Shown here piece by piece: positions 55,777-64,000 of a stretch of DNA of 64,000 nt. The stretch comes from Amaranthus tricolor. Lineage: Eukaryota; Streptophyta; Magnoliopsida; Caryophyllales; Amaranthaceae. Every line of letters begins with the position of its first letter. Within the stretch, counting starts at the first letter, position 1. The position numbers and the translations under genes were made by a program. The stretch lies in assembly GCF_026212465.1 (NCBI RefSeq), contig NC_080059.1, positions 25,745,292-25,809,291 on the forward strand, in the 5' to 3' direction. The notes below the pieces were generated by a model. It was not told where the DNA came from and made no database searches. It worked only from the letters and a program-made list of their open reading frames with translations.

Positions 55777-58700
55777 TATGATGTCCCTGTAGAAATTCTC
55801 TAGTTAAGAAATCAGGGAGAGAGTTACTTTCGCCTCTTATATGCTCTATTTGAAAATCAAATACTGATAAAATTGCTTGCCATCTTGCAAAAATTTGTTT
55901 AGAAACAATGTTTTTGACATCCTTTTCTAGAACCTCTTTTGCAGATTTGCAGTCGATCCTTATCAAAAATTTTTTGTTGTAAAGATCATCTTGAAATTTT
56001 GAAACGCATAGTACTATAGATAAAATTTCCTTTTTAATGGTAGAATAATTTTTTTGAGGTCCGAGCCAGAGACCTGAATGAAATCTAACTAATTGTTCTT
56101 TTGTATCTATTCTTTGTTTTAATATGCCACCATATCCTATTTCTGATGCATCTGTTTCTACTATCATGAATGCAGATGGATCTGGAATGCCTAGACATGG
56201 AAGTGATTTGATTTTTTGTTTTAATTCAATAATAGTCTTAGTATGAATTTCTGACCAGGGAGGCGGATTTTTTTGAAGTCTTTGAAAGAGGGGCATGCAA
56301 ATTTGTCTGAGCTTTGGGAAAAAATCTGATATATAATTTAGACATCCCAAAAATCTTTGTAACTGGGTTTTGTCTTTAATTTCGTTAGGGAATTTTTCTG
56401 CAAATTCTAAAGACCTTGTAATTGGCTTGATTGTTCCTTTATAAATGTCATGTCCCAAAAATCTAATTTTTGTTTGAAATAATTTCATTTTAGTGGCAGA
56501 AACTACTAAACCATTTTTTTCAACAGTGTTTAGAAATATATGTAAATGTTTGAAATGTTGATCAATATCATGAGAAAAAATTAAAACATCATCTATATAA
56601 ACAATTATGAATGAAGAAAATTGATTGAAAATATCATTCATTATATGTTGAAATTCAGAAGGAGCATTTTTAAGTCCAAAAGGCATTACATTCCACTCAT
56701 AATGTCCAAATGGTACCGTGAATGCAGTTTTATACCTATCTTCTTTAGCAATTTGTATTTGCCAGAAACCAGATTTCATATCAAATTTTGAAAATATTTT
56801 GGCTTTATATAAGCGATTAATTAAATCTCTTTTATTTGGGATTGGATATCTTATCCATTGAAGAACTTTGTTTAAAGGTTTGTAATTAATAACTAATCTA
56901 GGAACTCCTCTTTCTTTTTCTGCTGCATTCATAACATAAAATGCTGCACAGCTCCAAGGAGATTTGGATGGAGTTATTAATTTTTTATCTAAAAGAGTTT
57001 GAATTTCTTTCTTGCAGAATTCAAGATGCTCAGAATTCATTTGGATGGGTCTAGCTTTTGTAGGAATATTTTTTTCAGAGAAATCTTTTTCATATGGCAA
57101 TGTGACAATATGCCTTTTTCTATCCCAAAAGGCATTTGGAATATCAGCACAAACTTTTGATTTTAAAATATTTTCTAAATTAAAAATTTTTTGTTGCAAT
57201 TTTGATTGTTGTAATTGTTCTTCAATCCTTTGAAAAGAAATTTCTTCTTTTAAAGAAGAAATTTGAAATTCTTTTTGTTTTATTAAATTTATACTTTGTA
57301 TTACTGAAGAATTTTGTAATAAATTAATATCTTTTTGTAACATGGGACTTAAAAAAGGAAATGATAATTGTTTCCCTAAAATTTTTGTATGAACACCTTT
57401 GTCATCAACCCAAAAAGGATAAATTTGTGTTAAAAAGGGAGTGCCTAATATTATTTCTTCCTTAATATCATTAATAATAATGAAAGTATTAGTAAAACTA
57501 TAATTTTCATTTATGATCTTTCCTTTTGAAATTTTATATTTAATATCCATGGGTGAACTATTTGCACTATATAACCGAGTTTTTGTTTTTTCATAAAATT
57601 TAGTTGGGACTAATCCTTCCCTTAAGCAATTTTGATCCGCTCCACTATCAATTAAAGCAATATAGGTTTTTTGAAAATCTCCAATTTGAAAAGTAACTGG
57701 TGCATACCATTTTTGAAAATTAATTTTATTAATAACAGTGATAAAATCATCATCATCCCCATTAACTTTCTCTTTTCCCAAAGAAAGATTTTCTTTATAG
57801 ATGGGGTTTTCTAAAATAGATAATTTTGTTTCAAGTTCGAAATCTTTGATTTCTAAATGCTTTAAACTATTTTTGATAGAAATGATGTCTTCTTTGATTT
57901 TATTTATTTCAAGTTGAAGATCTTTGACCGAAAGAGTTTGATTCTTAATAGGAATTAATTTAGAAGTCATTTCTTTGGAAGAGTATTTTTCTAATAATTT
58001 TGAAATATTGAAAGGTTCAATTTGAGGAATTGGAATACTTTCTTTGTTTTTAGAGGTAGAGGTTTCACCCAAAACCATAGTTTTGAGTTTCAAAAGGGTT
58101 TCTCTTTTGATCTCTTTATCTTGGATTTTGTCAACGAGATCAAAAAGAAATTCCACATTTTTCTCTTTATCTGTTAAAACATTAATGCATTTGATAGGAG
58201 AGGAAGAAATCGAAGATTCAGAATCAGAAGTTTGATCATTAATTTGTAAAATTTCGTCATCTTCCTTTTCTGAAGAAGAAGAAGAAGTAGACTCAGGGGT
58301 TTGTAATAATATTTTGGATATTTTATCTCCTAGCTCAGAGTCGTTAATAAATAATTCTTGAATCTTTTTCTTTGTGGTACAAGCATTTGCTTTATGTCCA
58401 GGTTTTCCACACGAATAACAAAAGATTTTGAAAGCTTTGTTTGATTTTCGGAAATTTCCGAAATTTTTCTTTCCTCGTTTCTTTCGATAATAAGAAGGAT
58501 AAGAATTTTTATTTTTATCTTTTAAAAATTTAGAAAATTGTTTTTTAATTTTCTTTTTTGTAGAGGGAGCTCTAATAGCTTCCATACCAAATGCTTCACA
58601 GAAACATCCAATTTCTTTCCTAGATTGTTTCTTTTCAGAGGTATATTTGGCTTGGAGTTTGAGTTCTTCACATAAAGAAAGACCTTCCTTTTTAATGAAA

Positions 58701-61339
58701 GCGAAAAGTCCTCCATAAGTAGTATTATTAAGAGCTTGTTCTTTATCTGTATCATGTTCAGCTATTTTTCTAAAAATTCTTTGAGCAAATAATTTTGGTA
58801 GTCCTGATATAAATTTTTCTTTCCAAAAACTTTGATTGCAATCTTGTCTTTGTAAAACATAACTAAAGAAGGTATCTTTATACCATCTATAGTCACTTAA
58901 TGTTGGGCAACGTAAATTTTGTAAAATCGTTTCTCCAGAAGAAAGAGTTTGAGTAGGGTTACCGACAAAATGAAAGGCAATAACTATGATTAAGAAATCA
59001 CAGCAGTCAGATTTTTGAAATACATTTCCTTGATCATCCATGATGTCAGTAACGTGATTCAAAATTTCTAATCTGTCTTGTAAAGTGAGAAGATTATCCC
59101 ACCAGTTTTTTAATTGCCCAGTAAAACCTGATATAATAAAACCAAAAATTATTTGTTCATCCAAAGGTTTTGCCTTGTAAGCTACAATAGCCATTCCCAT
59201 ATTTTGAAGAGTATTAAGAATTTCATAATCAGATTTTCCATCTATGTTCCATTCATGGATCATATCTGGGGAAAAGGATTTGGAGGTAAATGTAGACCTT
59301 TCTTCATATTGAAGATCAACAGGAGTAGGCCTAGGATAATAGTTTTTTGTAGGGATATTCTTCCAAGATGATCGTATTTTATTAATTTGATGAGGATCAT
59401 TATCAGATTCTTGAAATTGCTTTGCAACTTTTGAAATGATTAAAGACTCAGAATTTTCTTCATCAGAAGATATCTCTGAACTTTGATATTTACTCAAAAC
59501 CTTAATATGACTTGGACTATCTGCTAATTTTTGTAAAGATTTTTGAATTTTATCTAACACTGCAGTATTAGAGTTAGAAGAAGTAAAACCATTTTTTGGA
59601 AACATTTGAGTCATAGGTATAGTTAATCCTGGTGGTTTGAAATGTGGTGCAGAAACCTTATTAGATCCTAATGATGCAATCGTATTAGGGGCTATGGATC
59701 TAGAGGTTTCTTTTTGTAAATTATCAACCTTATTTGAAAGTTGATCTACTTGTGTAGCAACGGTATGAAGGATTTGATTTGTAAAATTATTTTGATGATA
59801 AATTTTAATGATGTCTTCTACATTTGGAGTTTTATCTGTTTGATCTACTCTTCCTTCTTTAAAAGGACTAGCCTTTATTTCACGGTCATAATAGGGAAAA
59901 GTAATATTTTGTAATGGTGGATGAACTGAACTAATTGTTTGTCCATCCTTCAAAACCCAATTTTTTTGAAGTTTGGTTTGTACAAATATGTGATTTTGAG
60001 AATATGGATTAGCAATACCTTGTTTTTCACAAAACAATAAAAACCATGTAAAAAACGGGATATTAATTTGAATAGTATTCATATCTTTATACCATACATC
60101 TCTTATTGAGTCTTTAAAGGAGCGAGAAAAAGATCTAAACCAATCTCGATGTTCAGCATTGTGAGAGGAATTAAATTCATCTCTTAGATAGTTTTTATCT
60201 ATTTCAAAATCTTTAGTAATTGTATTGATAGAGTCAAAATTTTGCATATCAGACATTGTGGGAGATGCAGGTCTAGATGAAGAGATTTGAGAAGTTTGAG
60301 AAGCATTTGCTTCATATTCAGGAATAGGAGATTTATATCTGACTTTGATTGGTTCAGAAATGACTGAAGTTGTTTTTTGAGGAAAAGAAAAAGATCTTCG
60401 TGGATAGTTGGAAGAAGAAGTACAAGGAGAACTAGATAATTCTCTCATAGACCCAAACCTTATAAGAACTTTATTTTCGTCTTCCTCAATGCATTCTATT
60501 TCTTGTCTTATGTTTCTAGGAGGCATTGGATTTGAGAATTGAAATGTCTCAGGAATAGAAATTTGATCCCATCTCAAGGTTTTTGCTGTAGAAACTATTG
60601 ATTTAGTATTCTCAGCATGAACCTCTATAAAAATAGTTTCTTCTTTTGAAGAAGCCTCATGTATGAATTTTGGATTAACTGTGGAATTCATTAATCTAAA
60701 ATAAACACGGAAAACAATTGCAAAATTTCTAGCAAACTCTTTAAATTTATTATTTAAAATTTGAATATCTAAAATTAATGAAGATAAGATTAATGGGTCT
60801 TGAAGATCTACTGTAAAGTTTGGAAAACAATTGAAATATATTGGGCCATTACAGATATTAGTTTGAATCATAGCCAAAACAGAATCTTTATAATTATTAA
60901 GTCGATCGTCTCTGAGAGCTAGGAAAATTGGACAATCAACTCCTTTATGAACTAATGGTTTTATTCCTATTTGAACAAGGCCAAAATGAATGAATCTAAA
61001 TCTGTGTTTGAGATAAGCTTTAATGCTGGATTCTGAAAGTAAATGCATAGTTTCAGATTCTTTTTGAATGCTTCTAGTCTCTTCATGAGTTTTGATGCTA
61101 AATGCAGTCTTAAAATCAGTAATGCCTATATGATAAATTTTTGTAAGATTTTCTTTTGGAATTTCCCAATTTGAAAAGTTCTTTTCTATATGAACTTCAC
61201 TACTTTGAATTATATTATTAGGTGATCCTAAACTAATAGCTTTCCTTAACCAGTTTGCCATTAATAAATTAAATGTTGCATAAACTAAATATGACTGAAT
61301 TGAATGGGAACAGTGGGACCACCTAACCGAGAACACCAA
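55721..61339 (-). CDS. Pararetrovirus ORF1 polyprotein, unit B
   Basis: 1,872 residues, same domain order and catalytic residues as unit C. Private differences seen here: T in a Ser-Asn run near residue 600, L for S in the basic region before the zinc knuckle, E for K in a Lys run after it, and L for F near residue 1386. The codon ACT replaces ACC near the 3' end, a synonymous change. The intergenic region upstream (61,462-62,001) is intact, so this is the only complete ORF1 in the window with a TATA box just upstream. Confidence 0.95.
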   Translation of the reverse strand: MVFSVRWSHCSHSIQSYLVYATFNLLMANWLRKAISLGSPNNIIQSSEVHIEKNFSNWEIPKENLTKIYHIGITDFKTAFSIKTHEETRSIQKESETMHLLSESSIKAYLKHRFRFIHFGLVQIGIKPLVHKGVDCPIFLALRDDRLNNYKDSVLAMIQTNICNGPIYFNCFPNFTVDLQDPLILSSLILDIQILNNKFKEFARNFAIVFRVYFRLMNSTVNPKFIHEASSKEETIFIEVHAENTKSIVSTAKTLRWDQISIPETFQFSNPMPPRNIRQEIECIEEDENKVLIRFGSMRELSSSPCTSSSNYPRRSFSFPQKTTSVISEPIKVRYKSPIPEYEANASQTSQISSSRPASPTMSDMQNFDSINTITKDFEIDKNYLRDEFNSSHNAEHRDWFRSFSRSFKDSIRDVWYKDMNTIQINIPFFTWFLLFCEKQGIANPYSQNHIFVQTKLQKNWVLKDGQTISSVHPPLQNITFPYYDREIKASPFKEGRVDQTDKTPNVEDIIKIYHQNNFTNQILHTVATQVDQLSNKVDNLQKETSRSIAPNTIASLGSNKVSAPHFKPPGLTIPMTQMFPKNGFTSSNSNTAVLDKIQKSLQKLADSPSHIKVLSKYQSSEISSDEENSESLIISKVAKQFQESDNDPHQINKIRSSWKNIPTKNYYPRPTPVDLQYEERSTFTSKSFSPDMIHEWNIDGKSDYEILNTLQNMGMAIVAYKAKPLDEQIIFGFIISGFTGQLKNWWDNLLTLQDRLEILNHVTDIMDDQGNVFQKSDCCDFLIIVIAFHFVGNPTQTLSSGETILQNLRCPTLSDYRWYKDTFFSYVLQRQDCNQSFWKEKFISGLPKLFAQRIFRKIAEHDTDKEQALNNTTYGGLFAFIKKEGLSLCEELKLQAKYTSEKKQSRKEIGCFCEAFGMEAIRAPSTKKKIKKQFSKFLKDKNKNSYPSYYRKKRGKKNFGNFRKSNKAFKIFCYSCGKPGHKANACTTKKKIQELFINDSELGDKISKILLQTPESTSSSSSEKEDDEILQINDQTSDSESSISSSPIKCINVLTDKEKNVEFLFDLVDKIQDKEIKRETLLKLKTMVLGETSTSKNKESIPIPQIEPFNISKLLEKYSSKEMTSKLIPIKNQTLSVKDLQLEINKIKEDIISIKNSLKHLEIKDFELETKLSILENPIYKENLSLGKEKVNGDDDDFITVINKINFQKWYAPVTFQIGDFQKTYIALIDSGADQNCLREGLVPTKFYEKTKTRLYSANSSPMDIKYKISKGKIINENYSFTNTFIIINDIKEEIILGTPFLTQIYPFWVDDKGVHTKILGKQLSFPFLSPMLQKDINLLQNSSVIQSINLIKQKEFQISSLKEEISFQRIEEQLQQSKLQQKIFNLENILKSKVCADIPNAFWDRKRHIVTLPYEKDFSEKNIPTKARPIQMNSEHLEFCKKEIQTLLDKKLITPSKSPWSCAAFYVMNAAEKERGVPRLVINYKPLNKVLQWIRYPIPNKRDLINRLYKAKIFSKFDMKSGFWQIQIAKEDRYKTAFTVPFGHYEWNVMPFGLKNAPSEFQHIMNDIFNQFSSFIIVYIDDVLIFSHDIDQHFKHLHIFLNTVEKNGLVVSATKMKLFQTKIRFLGHDIYKGTIKPITRSLEFAEKFPNEIKDKTQLQRFLGCLNYISDFFPKLRQICMPLFQRLQKNPPPWSEIHTKTIIELKQKIKSLPCLGIPDPSAFMIVETDASEIGYGGILKQRIDTKEQLVRFHSGLWLGPQKNYSTIKKEILSIVLCVSKFQDDLYNKKFLIRIDCKSAKEVLEKDVKNIVSKQIFARWQAILSVFDFQIEHIRGESNSLPDFLTREFLQGHHNAKEEESARKTQRVPEFR

Positions 61340-61447
61340 GACTTAAAATGGCTTACCAACAACTTAATTAGGCTGACCAAGCACTTTACCAACACTCAAT
61401 ACAAATGCAATTTAATAAATGCACAATTAATCAATTTAATAACTTAC

Positions 61448-61461
61448 TGGCTCTGATACCA
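61448..61461 (-). other. Primer binding site, initiator-Met tRNA type (unit A/B boundary)
   Basis: TGGTATCAGAGCCA on the minus strand, with the same flanks as the copy at 46,275-46,288. Confidence 0.93.
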
Positions 61462-61561
61462 ATAGGGAGTACAGGATCGATAGAGAAAATAATTTAATAA
61501 TTTTGTGGATATAAATCTTATTATATAATTGATAATAATAAGATAAGTAAAGAAAGTTAGA

Positions 61562-61567
61562 TTTATT
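61562..61567 (-). terminator. Poly(A) signal AATAAA, unit A
   Basis: AATAAA on the minus strand, 61 nt beyond the TATA box, as in unit C. Confidence 0.6.
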
Positions 61568-61627
61568 TGAGATAAGACTTAAACAAAAGAAAATTACAGG
61601 ATGCTCTCATCTTAGAGCTAGACACTT

Positions 61628-61635
61628 TATTTATA
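61628..61635 (-). promoter_or_regulatory. TATA box of the pregenomic RNA promoter, unit A
   Basis: TATAAATA on the minus strand, in the same place relative to the PBS as the unit C box. It would drive transcription through unit B. Confidence 0.75.
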
Positions 61636-61848
61636 CACATAGGAAGAGATAAGGTGCAATCTGCTCTTCCAATAAGAAATTAAAGAGAAATAGTACAAAC
61701 ATAATTATTAAAGTTACACTATAATACTGTAGAAGATGCTTTGAATTACTATTGAAGATGCTTTACTGTTGAAGATGCTTTGAATCACTGTTGGAGATGC
61801 TTTACTGTTGAAGATGCTTTGAATTACTGTTGGAGATGCTTTTGATTT

Positions 61849-61936
61849 CGTCATTGCTTACGTTTGTGCTTCCGGATGAATTAATTTGAGTTGTTGAACA
61901 TTTGAATGATACTTTTGATTTCGTCATTGCTTACGT
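61849..61936 (-). promoter_or_regulatory. as-1-like pair, unit A
   Basis: ACGTAAGCAATGACG on the minus strand at 61,849-61,863 and 61,922-61,936, again 73 bp apart. Confidence 0.65.
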
Positions 61937-62001
61937 TTGTGCTTCCGGATGAATTAATTTGAGTTGTTGAACATTTGAATTGAACTTTTGTGAACTCAAT
62001 A

Positions 62002-63306
62002 TTAAAAGTCGTATGGATCTTGAGCAAATGGGCCACCAAATGTTGGATCATAAGACTCATTTGAAAACTCCGATAAAATCTCATCAGAGGATTCTTCTGA
62101 TAATATTTTCTTTGCATATTGTGGATCTTCAAGAATCTTTTTGAGAATAGCTTTCTGGACTTTAGATAATGATTCTGAATTTGGACTTTCTACTTTGGGA
62201 TTTTTATTGTGTTGAGGAGAGTTTGAATTTGATGTTGCTTTTGAGGGTGAAGGTTTGTTGGTGGTTGATGGAGATTGGTATTCCATTTTTATACCGGTTT
62301 GAAAAAAGGAGATAACATTTTTTGTTGAACAAATTTCTAAGGTAAATTTGTCCCACCATTTAATTTTGAATTCTCTTATTAATGAATATGGATATGGACG
62401 TGGAAGGTGTTGTTTGAGACAGTAACTCCAACATAGAATCCATGGAATTTTAAATTCTGCATGAAACATGACTGGAGTTTCATAAGCTTGATAATTTGAA
62501 TTGGCAACAAAAGTTGTGAAACCCTCATTGCATTCTTTTGGATAAATTTGAGGAGTTGGTCCAAATAAATACCACCAATGATAAAACCACATAGGATATT
62601 TCTTTGGACAATATTTGTCAAATATAAAAAACCATGAATGATCAAATGGTCTGAATAAAAATGCTCTATACCAGGCCATTTTGTAATCATAGTATGAGTA
62701 ATTTTGAGGGAAAAATCTTTTTGAAAAAATTCGTTCTGCATAAGGGTCTCCCCATTCTACAGACGAAATAATTTTCTTAAAAATACATTTTGAATAAATT
62801 ATTTTTTCTGAAGAATCCTTGATATGTTGGATTTCAACAGAGTTTGAATCTACTAAAATAAATTCATAAAACCTTTGAGTTTTAAAACGATTTTCTGGTA
62901 TCCATTCGCAACCTTTTGGAAAAGTTTTTTGATTGATTGAATTAATAATTTGTGGGCTTTGAGGAATTGTAAAATTAGTGAGATATACATTTTCTATTTC
63001 GGTTTTTGTAATGTATGCAGATTTGGTAAAGCTTTGTGTTGGTATTTTTGTAGTTGGTTCTTTTTGTTTTGAATTTGAAATAATATTTTGTGAAGTAGGC
63101 TCTTGAACAATTTGTGAATATGGAAGTGGGGGAAAATCATTTAGTTGAGTAAATTTGTTTGAAATGGATAGGGTAGTTTGAAGATTTTTGGAGGATGAAA
63201 ATTTATTTTGTTCTGTTTTGTTTGGTTTTGGATCTGGTTCCATTTCGTAATCATCTGAACTCTGGAACCCTTTGAGTTTTTCTTGCTGATTCTTCTTCCT
63301 TGGCAT
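62002..63306 (-). CDS. Pararetrovirus ORF2 protein, unit A (function unknown)
   Basis: 434 residues, complete, with the same architecture as units B and C. It overlaps the end of ORF1 by 56 nt (63,251-63,306). At the variable sites it has S near residue 72 (like unit C) and T near 361 (like unit B), so the three ORF2 copies do not form a simple pair plus outlier. Confidence 0.85.
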   Translation of the reverse strand: MPRKKNQQEKLKGFQSSDDYEMEPDPKPNKTEQNKFSSSKNLQTTLSISNKFTQLNDFPPLPYSQIVQEPTSQNIISNSKQKEPTTKIPTQSFTKSAYITKTEIENVYLTNFTIPQSPQIINSINQKTFPKGCEWIPENRFKTQRFYEFILVDSNSVEIQHIKDSSEKIIYSKCIFKKIISSVEWGDPYAERIFSKRFFPQNYSYYDYKMAWYRAFLFRPFDHSWFFIFDKYCPKKYPMWFYHWWYLFGPTPQIYPKECNEGFTTFVANSNYQAYETPVMFHAEFKIPWILCWSYCLKQHLPRPYPYSLIREFKIKWWDKFTLEICSTKNVISFFQTGIKMEYQSPSTTNKPSPSKATSNSNSPQHNKNPKVESPNSESLSKVQKAILKKILEDPQYAKKILSEESSDEILSEFSNESYDPTFGGPFAQDPYDF

Positions 63307-64000
63307 TATGATGTCCCTGTAGAAATTCTCTGGTTAAGAAATCAGGGAGAGAGTTACTTTCGCCTCTTATATGCTCTATTTGAAAATCAAATACTGATAA
63401 AATTGCTTGCCATCTTGCAAAAATTTGTTTAGAAACAATGTTTTTGACATCCTTTTCTAGAACCTCTTTTGCAGATTTGCAGTCGATCCTTATCAAAAAT
63501 TTTTTGTTGTAAAGATCATCTTGAAATTTTGAAACGCATAGTACTATAGATAAAATTTCCTTTTTAATGGTAGAATAATTTTTTTGAGGTCCGAGCCAGA
63601 GACCTGAATGAAATCTAACTAATTGTTCTTTTGTATCTATTCTTTGTTTTAATATGCCACCATATCCTATTTCTGATGCATCTGTTTCTACTATCATGAA
63701 TGCAGATGGATCTGGAATGCCTAGACATGGAAGTGATTTGATTTTTTGTTTTAATTCAATAATAGTCTTAGTATGAATTTCTGACCAGGGAGGCGGATTT
63801 TTTTGAAGTCTTTGAAAGAGGGGCATGCAAATTTGTCTGAGCTTTGGGAAAAAATCTGATATATAATTTAGACATCCCAAAAATCTTTGTAACTGGGTTT
63901 TGTCTTTAATTTCGTTAGGGAATTTTTCTGCAAATTCTAAAGACCTTGTAATTGGCTTGATTGTTCCTTTATAAATGTCATGTCCCAAAAATCTAATTTT
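63251..64000 (-). CDS. Pararetrovirus ORF1 polyprotein, unit A (C-terminal part, cut by window edge)
   Basis: It corresponds to about residues 1624-1872 of the polyprotein: the end of the RT thumb/connection and the whole RNase H domain, with the three acidic residues equivalent to D1730, E1771 and D1796. The frame is open to the window edge, so the true start lies to the right outside the window. The internal ATG at 63,988 is not a start. Confidence 0.9.
   Translation of the reverse strand, partial: KIRFLGHDIYKGTIKPITRSLEFAEKFPNEIKDKTQLQRFLGCLNYISDFFPKLRQICMPLFQRLQKNPPPWSEIHTKTIIELKQKIKSLPCLGIPDPSAFMIVETDASEIGYGGILKQRIDTKEQLVRFHSGLWLGPQKNYSTIKKEILSIVLCVSKFQDDLYNKKFLIRIDCKSAKEVLEKDVKNIVSKQIFARWQAILSVFDFQIEHIRGESNSLPDFLTREFLQGHHNAKEEESARKTQRVPEFR

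Larger units (their letters stand above)
53819..61461 (-). mobile_element. Pararetrovirus unit B (complete ORFs, rearranged intergenic region, 7,643 bp)
   Basis: From the PBS at 61,461 to that at 53,818. ORF1 and ORF2 are open. The intergenic region has lost about 300 bp including TATA box and AATAAA, and gained an inverted copy of the ORF2 3' end plus flanking repeats, for a net gain of 113 bp. Confidence 0.9.
61462..62001 (-). promoter_or_regulatory. Pararetrovirus intergenic region / promoter, unit A
   Basis: Same length and order as 46,289-46,828: as-1-like pair, 39-bp repeats (about 61,732-61,843), TATA box, AATAAA, leader. No gene is present. One visible difference is ACACAT versus ACACAA beside the TATA box. 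Confidence 0.8.
41311..64000 (-). mobile_element. Tandem array of an endogenous pararetrovirus (Caulimoviridae, florendovirus-like)
   Basis: Four head-to-tail units on the minus strand, with ORF1 starts at 46,166, 53,696 and 61,339 and ORF2 starts at 48,133, 55,776 and 63,306. PBS-to-PBS distances are 7,530 bp (normal) and 7,643 bp (rearranged intergenic region). The gene content MP, zinc knuckle, protease, RT, RNase H, with no integrase, defines Caulimoviridae. A large ORF1 followed by a second ORF of unknown function fits florendoviruses; petuviruses are the main alternative. The genus call is inference and needs an RT tree. The units differ by only a few residues. Confidence 0.9.
61462..64000 (-). 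mobile_element. Pararetrovirus unit A (3' part; runs off the right edge)
   Basis: It contains the RNase H end of ORF1, complete ORF2 and an intact intergenic region. The rest lies beyond the window. Confidence 0.9.

Overview
This is nuclear DNA from a flowering plant, probably a eudicot. The evidence is a long AT-rich tandem repeat, Ty3/Gypsy LTR retrotransposons with initiator-Met tRNA primer binding sites, and a tandem array of an endogenous plant pararetrovirus (Caulimoviridae). I see no host gene, tRNA, rRNA or bacterial feature. Every coding region belongs to a mobile or viral element. The species cannot be read from the sequence.

Layout. (1) 1-32,424: a minisatellite with a 42-bp monomer built from six heptamers, about 28.9 kb and roughly 690 monomers, continuing past the left edge. 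Larger duplications are layered on it: a 2,394-bp unit about three times (about 2,540-9,700), several unit shifts between 9 and 20 kb, and a 4,433-bp unit about three times (about 18,960-32,325). The 4,433-bp unit carries a 1,167-bp solo LTR with an ATTGA target-site duplication, so the LTR occurs three times (20,557, 24,990, 29,423). (2) 32,425-34,235: a small minus-strand LTR element with a gag zinc-knuckle ORF; its 3' LTR is cut by the satellite. (3) 34,236-41,283: fragments of the Ty3/Gypsy family that produced the solo LTRs. A plus-strand 3' part (protease end, RT, RNase H, integrase, first 16 bp of the LTR) is joined to a minus-strand 5' part (LTR, PBS, gag, protease, start of RT). The minus LTR then abuts a truncated plus LTR head to head. 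(4) 41,311-64,000: a head-to-tail array of a caulimovirid provirus, all on the minus strand, closest in layout to florendoviruses. The natural unit is about 7,530 bp. One unit is truncated at the left, two have complete ORF sets, and one runs off the right edge.

How the parts work. Each viral unit has a Met-tRNA PBS, ORF1 (movement protein, capsid-like region with CCHC knuckle, aspartic protease, RT, RNase H) and ORF2 (434 aa, function unknown) overlapping ORF1 by 56 nt. The intergenic region carries two 73-bp repeats with as-1-like bZIP sites, a 39-bp repeat, a TATA box and an AATAAA. The intergenic region between the two complete units is rebuilt as a palindrome of about 423-bp arms and has lost its TATA box and AATAAA. 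The copies differ by only a few substitutions, so the array is young.

The most noteworthy points are the as-1-like repeats in the viral promoter region, the palindromic rearrangement, the solo LTR amplified with its satellite, the heptamer register of all satellite periods, and breakpoints carrying short filler copied from neighbouring sequence. All coordinates and comparisons were made by eye; identities are not computed.
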